This document shows, piece by piece, positions 34,981 to 45,683 of a stretch of 47,446 nt of DNA. The DNA is from Entomortierella parvispora (taxonomy: Eukaryota; Mortierellomycota; Mortierellomycetes; Mortierellales; Mortierellaceae). The stretch covers positions 1 to 47,446 of the forward strand of contig CAUYJH010000044.1 of NCBI GenBank assembly GCA_963573315.1, given 5' to 3'. The notes below the pieces were generated by a model, which was not told the DNA's origin, searched no databases, and worked only from the letters and a program-made list of their open reading frames with translations. Both the position numbers and the translations under genes were made by a program. Positions within the stretch are counted from its first letter, which is position 1. Each line of letters opens with the position of its first letter.

Positions 34981-35730
34981 GATGAGGATCCTGGACGGGT
35001 CAGGAGGAGGAGGAGGGGGTGAAATGTGGGGGAGGATGGGATTGCGGCGTTGTCCAGATGCAAAAGATGATCAAGCAGAGAGACAGAGACACGAGTCGGA
35101 TCCGGATGGAGCGGGAGGAGGGAGAAGAGGATGAGAGAGAGAAGAAGGAAGGGATGCAAAAAGAGGAAGGAGAGGATCGAATCGGCAGTTGGTTCAAGCG
35201 TGCGTGTGTGTGAGCGTGTGTGTGTGTGCGTGCAAGAGAGCGCCGGGGTCTTGCGAGGCGAGAGGTCAAAGGGGGAGTGTGATGTGGCGGTATGGCGGAT
35301 ATGGCGGATATGGCGGATATGGCGGGTCGATTGACTGATTTGACGAATACAAATGAACAATGAACTCTATTCCGCACGCTCATCAATCAAGCAATCACAG
35401 CCCGCTGCTGGCTGGCAACGAACGAACACCCCGGCAAGCAACAACACCCACATGGACTTGTCTCTTTCTATCTGTCTGTCTGTCCGTCTGCTGTCCTGCT
35501 CTGCTGTCTTGCTCTGCTGCTGCTGCTGCTGCTGAGGTGTGGGATCGAGGCATTGGTTGACTAGTCCATCATCATGAGCCTCTCTCGTCTCTCTTCTCTC
35601 TCATCTCCCTTCTCTCTCGTCTCACCCTACATCCACACTCACACGATCAAATGCATGGGCCACAGTGGCTGCTATCTTTGAAAGACCACTAGTGTGTTCT
35701 CTATCTATATCTATGAAAATCTGTCCTCCT
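34981..35730. promoter_or_regulatory. SPA2 upstream region and velvet gene 3' flank
   Basis: 750 bp between the SPA2 start and the stop of the tandem velvet gene. Simple sequence dominates: GA-rich DNA at 35060-35180, GT-rich at 35200-35232, a 9-bp minisatellite at 35291-35326, and CTG/CT runs at 35456-35535 and 35580-35625. No gene. Confidence 0.5.
35291..35326. repeat. 9-bp minisatellite, four copies
   Basis: Four head-to-tail copies of TATGGCGGA, the last ending in G, located about 310-345 bp upstream of the SPA2 start codon. Confidence 0.9.
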
Positions 35731-37137
35731 TCATATCTCCTCGTTCACATCACTGTCACTGCCCTCATTATCTTGGCCAACTTGATCCGCCTGCGAGACT
35801 GAGAGTGTCGTCGTTGTCGTGGTGAAGTCGCTCTCTGGTCCGACGCTGCCGTTCTGTTTATTCTTGCCGAGTCGAGGCTCTTTCCGGATCGGAATTTTGA
35901 TCCCTTGCTTGGCAAAGCACCTTGACAAGGCCGTTGATTCTACATCAAAAACAAACACACAGTTAAAACGTGTTCAGACATTGGTACCACCTCCACATCC
36001 TTGTTTGTCGTTTCCACAATCCTGTTTGCACTCTACTGTACCTGTCATTCCCGGGAATTTTTTTGCAGAGTAGATCGTAAAAGGTTCCGAAAACGTGGTG
36101 GCTGTAATTATAGAAGGGGGGTCGTCGGGTCTACATTGTTTGAGATGGAACAAAAAGTGGGGCAGTATGTAAGACGGCAGAGATAGGGACGCCTTCAATT
36201 GATTCATTCCTCACTCCCTTCCCACCAGCAGTATCCATACTTACGCGGGTGGAAGTGCAAAAGAAAACCTCAAGGTGAAGGTGCCTTCGCTGCGGACACT
36301 CAGGTCCTGAAAGACAAAATAGACACCGAGCTCGTTCTCCAGGTTTGACAGCAAGTTTCCAGAGGCAACAGTGAAACCAGTGAGGTTACGGATGACCATC
36401 TGATTCTGTGAAGCCAAGGTCATGACTGAAATGCGCCCAGCTGCCTCGCTGGCGAGCACAGATGATCCACTGAACACCGATCCTTGCGATGGATTAGCGA
36501 CAAGCGTACAAGGAGTTGAACGATCTGCAGAGTAGATGTCTGCCATGACCATGTAGAAGTTGACATCCATCTGACTATACATTTACCAGGAAAGAGCAAA
36601 AACGTGTCAAGCTTTTCAGTACAGTTGCAATACCATACACATACCCGTCCATAACATAACATCACCGGTGTGGCTCTCTGTGCTGTCATGGAGTCTGTCT
36701 CATCTTTGATTTCACCACCACACAACATGTCTTTTGGACACAACAGATCTGTTGATCCCCAGCTGGCCAGTGCACCTCGACCGATGAATCTTTCCTAGAG
36801 CACACACATACCTCACATCTGCCAGGGACCCATCCGCATTCTTGACTATCAGTTTTAATATTGGAGGCGGATCCATGGGTCTCCGATCCTATGCGACAAG
36901 TTGCGACGATTGGGGGTGGAAACAGACACAGAGTGGCGCAGAGGATCAAGGGCAATTTACGTGTAAGTGGGTAGAAATAATGGACATCGAGGAGACGACG
37001 GAGCTTTCTAATGCTTGATCTATCTGTCTCATTCTCTGGACAAATTATACCTTTTCGCCAAATCCACACATCCTAGCGTGGATGGGGTTTTGCACCATTT
37101 GGAGCTCATACGTCCTGTTAGAAGTTGATCGGGGCAT
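35731..37137 (-). CDS. Velvet-domain transcriptional regulator
   Basis: Five exons: 37137-37051, 36888-36812, 36574-36245, 36130-36042 and 35939-35731; 263 residues. Velvet proteins (VeA, VelB, VosA, VelC) are fungal DNA-binding regulators with an NF-kB-like fold; they coordinate development, sporulation and secondary metabolism. The domain is complete: YELQMVQNPIHARMCGFGEK, DRRPMDPPPILKLIVKNADG, DVNFYMVMADIYSADRS, YFVFQDLSVRSEGTFTLRFS, FSEPFTIYSAKKFPGMTEST and ALSRCFAKQGIKIPIRK. The tail is short, polar and acidic, with a run of six Thr. The middle of the domain has no large insertion, unlike typical VelB, so VosA/VelC-like is more likely, but I do not assign one. The frame continues upstream of 37137 to another ATG at 37227 through a hydrophobic stretch. 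Confidence 0.92.
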
Positions 37138-37453
37138 GGTATCAGCATGTGATAAAGGAACGATGGAAAGCAATAGAATGGCGATAAAGGTTGGGAAAGC
37201 AGAAAAGAAAGAAAACGTTTGGTTCAAGTGGGGCCGTCAGTTTATATCTTCTGTCTGGGGCCAGAGACGACGTGGGTCATTGTCCGCTGCGGGGCAATGG
37301 GCAATCAGAGTCCCCATAGCAAGTAAGAACGGAGTCCGATAGACGACAGTGACATCTCTAGTCGGTACCAGGCACTCCCGCAGTGATTACGATTAGCTAG
37401 AACGTCTTCACTACCGTATTCAAGGGACAAGGGATGCCTCCGTTGTTTGTTAT
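37138..37453. other. Tandem intergenic spacer upstream of velvet gene
   Basis: 316 bp between two minus-strand genes, presumably the promoter of the velvet gene and the 3' UTR of the unrecognised gene. No recognisable element. Confidence 0.4.
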
Positions 37454-38615
37454 TCAGTCCAAAGCTCCATTCCTCCACAGAACAGTAAAAGGAGCTGACT
37501 TTGTCCTGTCCCACGCACTTGCGTCAAAAATTGAGATATACTACACACCACCCAAATGAAACGTCCAAGCACCCACTCACTGTCTTGTTTCGCGTACCTG
37601 ATCATCATTTTCTCTACGGCAGGACCCCTGCAACTCCGGATGGATGTCGATCTAAAAAATGTCCGAGATGTTGATATCGTAGTTGTGGCGACGCGTTTGG
37701 TGGCTGAGGATAGAGATAGAGGGTAAAGATGAGCGCTCAGGATTGACCACAACAAATGGGGAAAAGGAACCCCGAGAATGATGACAGGATGGATGGAGCC
37801 CTGCTCCAACGCAGGCGCAACGGTTTTCTGTGAACTGGGGCCCTTTTCTCTCTCTACGTACTAATTCTATCAAAGATGAATAGAATGAAATGAATAGACT
37901 AGTACTCCCGCCACCTTCACGTTGGCCTGTGTCCCGAGGGGTTGGCGATAGAAGTGCAGAACACCTTTGGAGGCAAGCGACTCGTTGAACAGCGTTGCCG
38001 TTGACAAGTCTACGATTCATTGATACAAGACCCATCCGTAGGAGCATGAATGTCATGTCCATGAAAAGGAATTACTTGCTGCTGCATGCTGGAGTTGCAT
38101 GGAGCGATTCAGGGTGAATGCTGTACCTGACAAGCCTGCAACTCCCGTTCGAAGAATTGCAGAAATACGAGTTTTTGCAAGGGTGTAACGTTCGGAGGGA
38201 GGGAGGACGTGCGCGCATACAGAATTAATGAAGTCTGCTAAAAGTGGTCTTCGAAATGGATGAATGGACGGAATGAATGCGAATGGAGAGGACAGTCAGA
38301 GAGGAAGAAGGGGGTGAAAAAGGTGGGGACGCCGCGACCTTTTGGCAAACAACATTGGCTGGCTGGCATTTACTTGTTTTAACAAACCTCACCTCCGCTG
38401 ATATCACTGTCAATTGATGCATCAGGGGTTGGACGTGAGGAGAGCAACGTCTCACCCACAGACCTTGTTGCTTCCGTACCTTTCCCAGGGATGATCTATT
38501 TACTTCACCCAAGGCCAACGCAACCATTAAACTTCTATCAAATAACCGATAGGCTACATCCCTGTCCCAGAGATGTTGAACCTCCAGGCGTTGAAGGAAA
38601 CCAAGGTACATCCAT
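37454..38615 (-). CDS. Unrecognised 172-residue protein, six small exons
   Basis: Proposed exons: 38615-38547, 38495-38393, 38237-38127, 38009-37915, 37651-37598 and 37540-37454. Every junction is GT-AG, every phase agrees, and the frame ends in a stop; no unspliced frame here looks like a protein. The predicted protein has a Pro/Gly/Ser-rich N-terminus, then a likely folded part: DFINSVCAHVLPPSERYTLA, KTRISAILRTGVAGLSDLST, ATLFNESLASKGVLHFYRQP, IDIHPELQGSCRRENDDQ and YISIFDASAWDRTKSAPFTV. There is no signal peptide, membrane segment or zinc motif. I do not recognise the family. The first exon is the weakest call: its donor (gttatt) is poor, and the true start may lie elsewhere. The gene is in tandem with the velvet gene, 316 bp upstream of its start. 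Confidence 0.55.
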
Positions 38616-39196
38616 GGCCACTAGAAAATCATCAGGACCCGGATCCCCCCCTCTTTTTTTTTTTTTTTTTTTTTTGCACAACAATGCATTCCAAAAGAGC
38701 CCCAAACAACCGAACTCAGGTCGTTCTCTTTCTTTTATTTCTCTTTGCTGCATCGGAGAATTGACAAATGTGGCTCGTGTCTGTCCAAAGATTTGTCTCA
38801 AGGGCGTTGGGTGGTGCGTGAGTGTTTTTGTGGGAAAGAACTCAGATGCACAATTGACACACCGCGAAAACGCGTCTGGCGTGTGCTGCTTCGTGTTCCT
38901 CGATCAAGGGTCAACTAAACACCGAGTCGCTGATCCGAACAGGTACTTCTTCTTTAGCTTTAGCTTGAGTGGGGGGCATAGTTTGCATCTCATTACACGG
39001 CTTTCAGAAGGTTCTCTTTGTACCTATAGCTACATTCATCGGAGACACGGTATTTCCGTCTTGCCACCATGATCAAGAGCGTTTCTTCCCCACGCACAAG
39101 GACCACGAAGACTTGATGAGAACAAGAGGTCAGCCTTGCCACGCGTCCTTGAAAACAATCGCGCTGCACTTTATTGTAGATCTCCTAGCTTTATCT
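38616..39196. other. Tandem intergenic spacer, methyltransferase 3' flank / unrecognised gene promoter
   Basis: 581 bp between two minus-strand genes. Contains a 22-T run (38654-38675, A-rich on the coding strand). A long + strand frame across it continues antisense into the methyltransferase and is a shadow. No gene seen. Confidence 0.45.
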
Positions 39197-40555
39197 TCAT
39201 TTGTAGTCCTTCAAGAGAATGTTCTTGGGGTGGGGTGTGGTGTTGATGAAAGAGTATTCAGACGCCCAAGGGTTTCTAGACTTGCCAGCGGTATAGAGAT
39301 TGACCTCGGTCCAGAAAGGACGAAGACCTTTGCTCTCCAACAACTCCCACCACTCCAAGAAACTGTCAAAGCTATCCTTTCTGCCGTCGATGTGAAGCTC
39401 AAGCTGCAATTGAGAGAAAGGCAAGACTTCAAAATCTTTCATCATGGCATTGAAGGTAGCGTATTCGGATCCCTCAATATCCACTTTGAGGATATCAATC
39501 CAGTCATGTCCATTCTCTTCCATCACAGTTCTCAAGGTCTTCCATTGATATCCCTTTCTGTCAACATAGTCCTTGTCACCCACAAAGTAAGGGCGGAAAT
39601 AAGCACCTGGGCGACCGCGGGTTTCTGTGGAACAATAGGAGGCGTTTCGAGAGCAAAAGTGGCAAAATAGTTAATTAAAAGCGCATCTTTCTTTTTAGTT
39701 CACCCATCGATTCCACTACCAGTACCGGTACGGTACGGCGGTAATAAAAACGCAACAGCCCATATATGATGAACTGGTACATACCTGGTCCCAACTTTCT
39801 CACAGAGGCATCGTAGGCAAAGATTTCGCACTCAGTCCTGTCGAGCATCTCGCCCTCGAATCTTGTCTCATCGTTCACTCCAAAGGAATACAGCACGCAC
39901 TTTGAACGAGGTTTCTCCTCGTAAAGACTCAATCCACAAACCCATTTGCCACCATCCGACAGAGGTCCCACTCGTTGGATATCGTGAGGACAAGTGAAGC
40001 TGGCGGGGAAGTACCACCACCAGAACATGTGCTTAAAAGGGTTGAAGTTTCTGTTTGGAAGAGAATGAGGTTGAACAAAAAGAGAGAGAGAGTGAGAGAG
40101 TGCGTGAGATGGATGAAGAGGAGGCTCACGAGGGTTACTCTCAGAGATTGACTCGCCCCACAGTGGCCTGTTGTTCTGTTCAACTGCTCTTGTGGTGTTG
40201 CGCCAAGGGGGCGATGATGAGAGTGTGACGAAAATCGACCTGTTGTATCTTACGATTTGCCATAGTTCTCCTCCAAAAGCCATGTCTTGCGCTTGCTAAC
40301 GATTCGCTGGTAATACGCCTCGGCCTGCGCGAGGATTACACTGGTTGTTCGAGCTGGGCGACCATCATAGACCTCGCTTCTGTCAACGCCATTGCTAACT
40401 CGAGGAATATCGATGTACAATGGCTCCTCTTCTTTTGAGAATAAAGTCAAGCCCAGGTCGTAGTTGAGGGTGAGGAAGAAGATGGAGAGACAGGTAATCA
40501 GCAGGAGACCTGCAGAGACGGCCTTGGACGCCATTATGGATCGAATGGTAGCCAT
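39197..40555 (-). CDS. Membrane-anchored methyltransferase (Methyltransf_22 / METTL24-like)
   Basis: Three exons, 40555-40254, 40050-39785 and 39624-39197; 331 residues. The N-terminus has one hydrophobic segment (about residues 14-37: SAGLLLITCLSIFFLTLNYD and following) after a basic stretch, which suggests a type II signal anchor with the catalytic part in the Golgi/ER lumen. The body matches the family of animal METTL24 and FkbM-like SAM methyltransferases: TCPHDIQRVGPLSDGGKWVC, then CVLYSFGVNDETRFE, then ILKVDIEGSEYATFNAM, the acidic SAM-fold strand, then LQLELHI. Family members are predicted methyltransferases whose substrates are mostly unknown; a sugar or glycan substrate is only a guess from the predicted location. 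The gene diverges from RPA135 with 619 bp between the starts. Confidence 0.85.
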
Positions 40556-41174
40556 ACTTGAGCGCCAACTGATTTGGATCTTGTTGGGTGGAGGGGTCGA
40601 ACAGAGAGGAAGAAGTCGTGGACGGGGGCTGGAAGAGATTTAAGAAAGAGAGAAAAGAAGAGAAAATGCGAGTCGTCTGGGTAAATCGTTTATCTCATTT
40701 AAGGTTTTCTTCGTTTCGAGTGCTCACACTGGTGAACCGTTGCAGCTATGGGGGTGGAGGCCAATCACGACCAATAACTATTTCCCCCCCAGGGCGAGGG
40801 GGGGGGGAAACAGGCAAGGAAGCGTGGCAGGTTCTGGTCCAACAGGCGGAGCAAGTGAGGCAATAATCAAGTCGTGGGAATGGCATATGACATCTGTGTG
40901 TGTGGGACCCGTGCTTCACGCTCTCTACTCCTTCAGTCGCGACAGGCCGGGGAAACGAGCATTTCCCAAAGTCAAAGAGAAGGAAACGCCAAGTTCAGGC
41001 GCGTCCAAAAAAAAAAAAAGTCGGGCTATTCACGTGACCAAGTGTGACTGCTGCTTCGGTGTTTTGTTTTCTTTTTTTTTTTTACTGTCACCATATCTAC
41101 CAGCCTCGTCATTGCTGACAATTCACTTGTTGAATCCATGGTCCCCCGCCTCTCTACATCACCTTCTCCTCAAC
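40556..41174. promoter_or_regulatory. Bidirectional promoter methyltransferase / RPA135
   Basis: 619 bp between divergent starts. It contains a CACGTG palindrome at 41031-41036, the core site of bHLH factors such as Cbf1, 139 bp before the RPA135 ATG. An A run (41008-41019), a T run (about 41072-41083) and a G run (40800-40807) are also present. Function of the CACGTG is inferred only. Confidence 0.5.
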
Positions 41175-41191
41175 ATGCCACCCATCGCTAA
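41138..41191 (+). promoter_or_regulatory. Possible upstream ORF overlapping the RPA135 start
   Basis: An ATG at 41138 in another frame opens 17 codons and stops at 41189-41191, overlapping the RPA135 ATG at 41175. If transcription starts upstream of 41138, ribosomes would need leaky scanning to reach RPA135. The transcript start is not visible from sequence. Confidence 0.3.
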
Positions 41192-44100
41192 ATTCAACAC
41201 TTTGGAGAGAGAGCGGACGTTCCAGAACCCCTCGGACAAGTCCTTCCAGACGCCCGCTCTGCAGGAAATGGTGGCTCCTCACATTGAGGCCTTCAATGCC
41301 CTGATGGAGTTTGGCGTCGGCAAGAAGACCGGTCTGCTTGACCTGGCTTTGCAGGATATCGGATCCAAATCTGTCTTTGACAAGCACGGCGGTGGCCTCG
41401 GCAACAAGCTGTCTTGTACGTCTCCCCGCCCTCTCGGCCACACTTTTGTCCCTTTGTCATCAACCACGGAAACACGCTGATCTGTCGACTGACCTCTTCT
41501 GTCTCTCTTGTGCTCGTTATGATAGTCTGGGTAGACGAGCTTACTTTGAGCAAACCTACGTTGTCTGACAAGGAACGCAACTCTACCACTCGCCAGATCT
41601 ACCCCACCGAGGTATTTACCCTGATTCAGCTGAACGCAATGCTTGGAACAAACATTCAAAACAAAAAAGGAGAAAGGGCTGACCACCTGGACGTTGAAAC
41701 CATAGGCTAGAGAGAGACTGAACTCTTACAAGGGCAAACTGCAGGCAAAGCTCGCCTGGAGAGTGAATGATGGCCCTGTTGTTGTAGAGACTCGTGATTT
41801 GGGACAGGTGCCCATCATGATCCGTTCGAACCGCTGCAATTTGGAAGGCGCATATCCCAAGGAGCTGATCAAGCATCACGAAGAATCTGAAGAGTTTGGA
41901 GGATATTTCTTGGTGAACGGTATCGAGAAATTGATCCGTCTTCTGATTGTCCCCAGACGTAACCATGTCATCGCCTTGATCCGTTCCAGCTTCACCAACC
42001 GTGGACCCACGTACTCCTCTTACGGTACCGCCATTCGTTGCACCCGACCTGATCAGACCTCCCAGACCAACACTGTCCACTATCTTAATGATGGTGGCAG
42101 CATGCTGCGTTTTGCCTGGAGAAAACAGGAATACTTGGTTCCCACCATGTTGATTTTGAAGGTAATGGACTGTCTTATTCAATTGCAGCGAAAGAAGGCG
42201 GAACTGTCATTAACAATATCTGCTTTAATGTATCATAGGCATTGATCGATACCTCAGACAAGGAAATTTTTGATAGTGTCATGTTGGGCGACTTGCAGAA
42301 CACATTCTTGACTGACCGTGTGGAGCTGATGCTCCGCAGTTTCAAGACCTATAACCTTCACACCCGCAAACAGTGCCTTGCTTACTTGGGTGAGAAGTTC
42401 AGAGTTGTTATGAACTTCCCTGAGGACTACACGGATGTTGAAGTCGGTGAGGGTATCTTGAGCAAGATCGTTCTTGTGCACTTGAAGAACAACAGAGACA
42501 AGTTCAACTTGCTGATGTAAGTGTGGATCTGATGGTGCTGGATTATGTCAGTATTGGGTATTAGTTCAAGGACGAATACTTATACCCGTCTATTTTGATT
42601 TGATTCAGCTTCATGATCCGCAAGGTTTATGCATTGGTTGCTGGCGAGTGCTCGCCAGATAACCCAGATTCCCCTCAGCATCAGGAAGTTTTGTTGGGAG
42701 GACATTTGTATGGATCTATTATCAAGGAGAAGATTGAGGATTGGCTGAACGGTATCAAGGCTCAGATCACACAGGATGTCCGTCGCAAGGTCGCTGGTGT
42801 TGATTTCCTCAACAGTAAGTTGGAGTGTCGATTCACAGCCCCATGTGTACAAAGGAGGCCAACCGACTGACGAATATTCACTTTTTGAATAGACCAATAC
42901 TTCACAAAGACTCTTTTGAAGACGAGCGGACTTCAGGATATTGGACAAAAGATGTCGTACTTCCTTGCCACCGGAAACCTGGTCTCCAACACTGGTTTGG
43001 ATTTGCAGCAGGCCACTGGTTACACCATCGTTGCTGAGAAACTGAACTTTTACCGTTTCCTGGCCCATTTCCGTTGTATCCATCGTGGTTCTTTCTTCGC
43101 CGAATTGAAGACGACCACTGTTCGTAAATTGCTTCCAGAGGCTTGGGGATTCCTCTGCCCCGTCCACACACCCGATGGTTCTCCTTGTGGTCTTCTGAAC
43201 CATTTGTCACATACCTGCAAAGTCATCACTCAGCCTGCTGATGTCTCCCGACTTCCAAACATCTTGGCCTCCCTCGGAGTTTCCCAGACACTCGTCCCCG
43301 CTCGTGGACAGAAGACGGTTGTTGTGCAGCTTGACGGTCGTATTGTCGGATACTGCTCTTCAGACGAAGCAAAGAAGGTTGCTGATGCTCTTCGCCACTA
43401 CAAGGTCTCTGGCGCTCATCATGGAGCTATCCCTCTGGATGTTGAGTTGGGTTACGTTCCCATTTCTCAGGGTGGTCAATACCCTGGTCTCTACATCTTC
43501 TCTACGCCTGCCCGTATGATGCGTCCTGTGCGTTACCTCGCCAATGGCAAGACAGATATGGTCGGTTCGTTTGAGCAAGTTTACATGGAGATTGCTTGCA
43601 TGGACGATGAGATCCGCCCTGGTGAGAGCACCCATCAGGAGCTTGCCCCCACCAGCATGTTGAGTATCATTGCCAACTTGACGCCCTTCTCCGACTTCAA
43701 CCAGTCTCCCCGTAACATGTACCAGTGTCAGATGGGTAAGCAGGCCATGGGAACGCCCGCCACTGCAATCAAGTACCGTACCGACAACAAAATGTACCGT
43801 CTCCAGACTGGACAGACCCCCATTGTCCGTCCTGCTCTCCACGCCACGTACGGAATGGATGGTTTCCCCAACGGAATGAACGCTGTGGTCGCTGTTATCT
43901 CCTACACCGGTTACGATATGGAGGATGCCATGATCTTGAACAAGTCCTCGCACGAGCGTGGATTCGGATATGGTACTATTTACAAGTCTGAGATTGTTGA
44001 CTTGGGAGACCTGAGGATTCGTGGCGAGCCTGTTCTTCACCATTTTGGAATGGGTCTGGATGCTCCTCGTTCCTGGAGAGAGAAGCTGGACAAGGACGGA

Positions 44101-45179
44101 TTGCCTTGCATTGGTGTGACTCTTAAGGAAGGCGACCCCATCTGTGCCTATATTGACGACACGACCGGAAAGACTATGGTCAAGAAGTACAAGGGCATGG
44201 AAGATGGTATTGTTGACGAGGTTCGTCTTTTGGGCTCGGACAATGGTGACTCTGAGCTTCAAAAGATCCACATTAAGCTTCGTATTACCCGTTCTCCCAT
44301 TATCGGAGACAAGTTCTCATCCCGTCACGGACAGAAGGGTGTCTGTTCTCAAAAGTGGCCCTCAGTCGACATGCCTTTCTCAGAGTCTGGAATCCAGCCC
44401 GATGTTATTATCAACCCTCACGCTTTCCCATCTCGTATGACCATCGGAATGTTTGTCGAGTCTTTGGCAGGAAAGAGTGGTGCTTTGCACGGTATGGCCC
44501 AGGATGCTACTCCTTTCACCTTTAACGAGACCTTCACCGCTGCGGATTACTTTGGAGACCAGCTCAAGGCTGCCGGATACAACTACCACGGAAATGAGCC
44601 CATGTACAGTGGTATTACAGGCGAGGAATTCAAGGTCGACATTTACCTCGGAGTAAGTAGATCAACGAACTGTACCGCTTTGCAAGAATTTTGTCTTGAT
44701 TGTGCAAAAAGCAAGACCATTAATCGCCCTTTTGTTTCTTGAATGGTTTCCCCATGTAGGTCGTCTACTACCAGCGTCTTCGTCACATGGTTGCTGACAA
44801 GTACCAGGTGCGTACAACCGGACCAGTCCACAACCTGACGATGCAGCCTGTCAAGGGTCGTAAGCGTGCTGGTGGTATTCGTTTCGGAGAGATGGAGCGT
44901 GATTCACTGCTTGCCCACGGAGTTTCATACCTGTTGCAGGATCGTCTGATGAACTGCTCGGATTACTCGATCTGCAACATTTGCACAAAGTGCGGCAGTA
45001 TCACTTCACCCATCTCGACCCACGCGACCTCATCACTATCAAACGTGCGCGAGATTGAGTGCCGAGCCTGCCAGACGAGTACAGGCATCGACCAGGTTGC
45101 GATCCCCTACGTCTTTAGATACCTGGCGACAGAATTGATGAGCATGGGTATCAAGGTCACCCTCAAGACTCAACCATAG
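41175..45179 (+). CDS. RPA135: RNA polymerase I second-largest subunit (RPA135/RPA2)
   Basis: Seven exons: 41175-41415, 41526-41611, 41706-42161, 42239-42516, 42609-42814, 42893-44652 and 44760-45179; 1148 residues, close to the yeast subunit (about 1200). It forms half of the PolI active cleft that makes rRNA in the nucleolus. Beta-subunit landmarks include WGFLCPVHTPDGSPCGLLNH, SYTGYDMEDAMILNKSS, GDKFSSRHGQKGVCS and MTIGMFVESLAGKSGALHG. The C-terminal anchor reads GIRFGEMERDSLLAHG and is followed by a four-Cys zinc site (CNICTKCGS and CRACQ). The N-terminus (KFNTLERERTFQNPSD) and the NCSDYSICNIC segment favour PolI over PolII or PolIII. Five short introns cluster in the first 1.7 kb and one near the end; the catalytic exon is 1760 nt. 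Confidence 0.95.
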
Positions 45180-45683
45180 ACGATTTTCTTTTCATTTTCC
45201 TTTTACCATTATTTCCGCACACACACCATCGTGAATGAAAACCATTGCATATTTGTACCCTTTAAACCGTCCTGTGCTTGTGCTCGGAGAAACAACAAAA
45301 AAAATGGCTGTTTGTGGAAAGAGGCGGTCCACAAGGACAGAGAACACGGAGAATGCGTGTGAGTTCCCAAGGGCTAATTGAACAAAATGAAAAAAAAAAA
45401 AAAAAAAAGGAACCCAACACGCCTGTGAGCTGAGTCACAACAGGAAGAGGTTCAAGAGCCAGGAAGGACGGACGGAGAATGCGGAGACGAGAGGGAAGGA
45501 TCAGCGGCTTCTCTCGGGGCGCAGAATGGATTCCGCCAGGAGTCGATGCATCCATCTCTCTTTGCATCTATCCCTCCCTCGCCCCCTCTCCTTCGATCCA
45601 TCCGTCCATCCCCATCTACCGCATCCCTCACCGCCTTCCTCTTCCTCCCCCACCGTCCACCGTCCAGCCCACCGCAGCGCGCC
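45180..45683. other. Tandem intergenic spacer RPA135 / FPGS
   Basis: 504 bp with a 19-A run near 45390-45408 and a pyrimidine-rich stretch (45550-45670) leading to the FPGS start. In-frame codons continue upstream of 45684 to an ATG at 45546, so an earlier start is possible. Otherwise nothing recognised. Confidence 0.45.

Noticed and set aside
38001-38240. Frame reading LQKLVFLQFFERELQACQ in the unrecognised gene
   Set aside because: Attractive by eye, but it cannot be joined in phase to the next exon. The overlapping frame used in the gene model fits both neighbours.
38969-39670. 233-codon + strand frame
   Set aside because: Antisense to the methyltransferase exon and its intron; no recognisable domain.
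43360-44271. 303-codon minus-strand frame
   Set aside because: Antisense shadow of the most conserved RPA135 exon; long antisense frames are expected there from codon bias.
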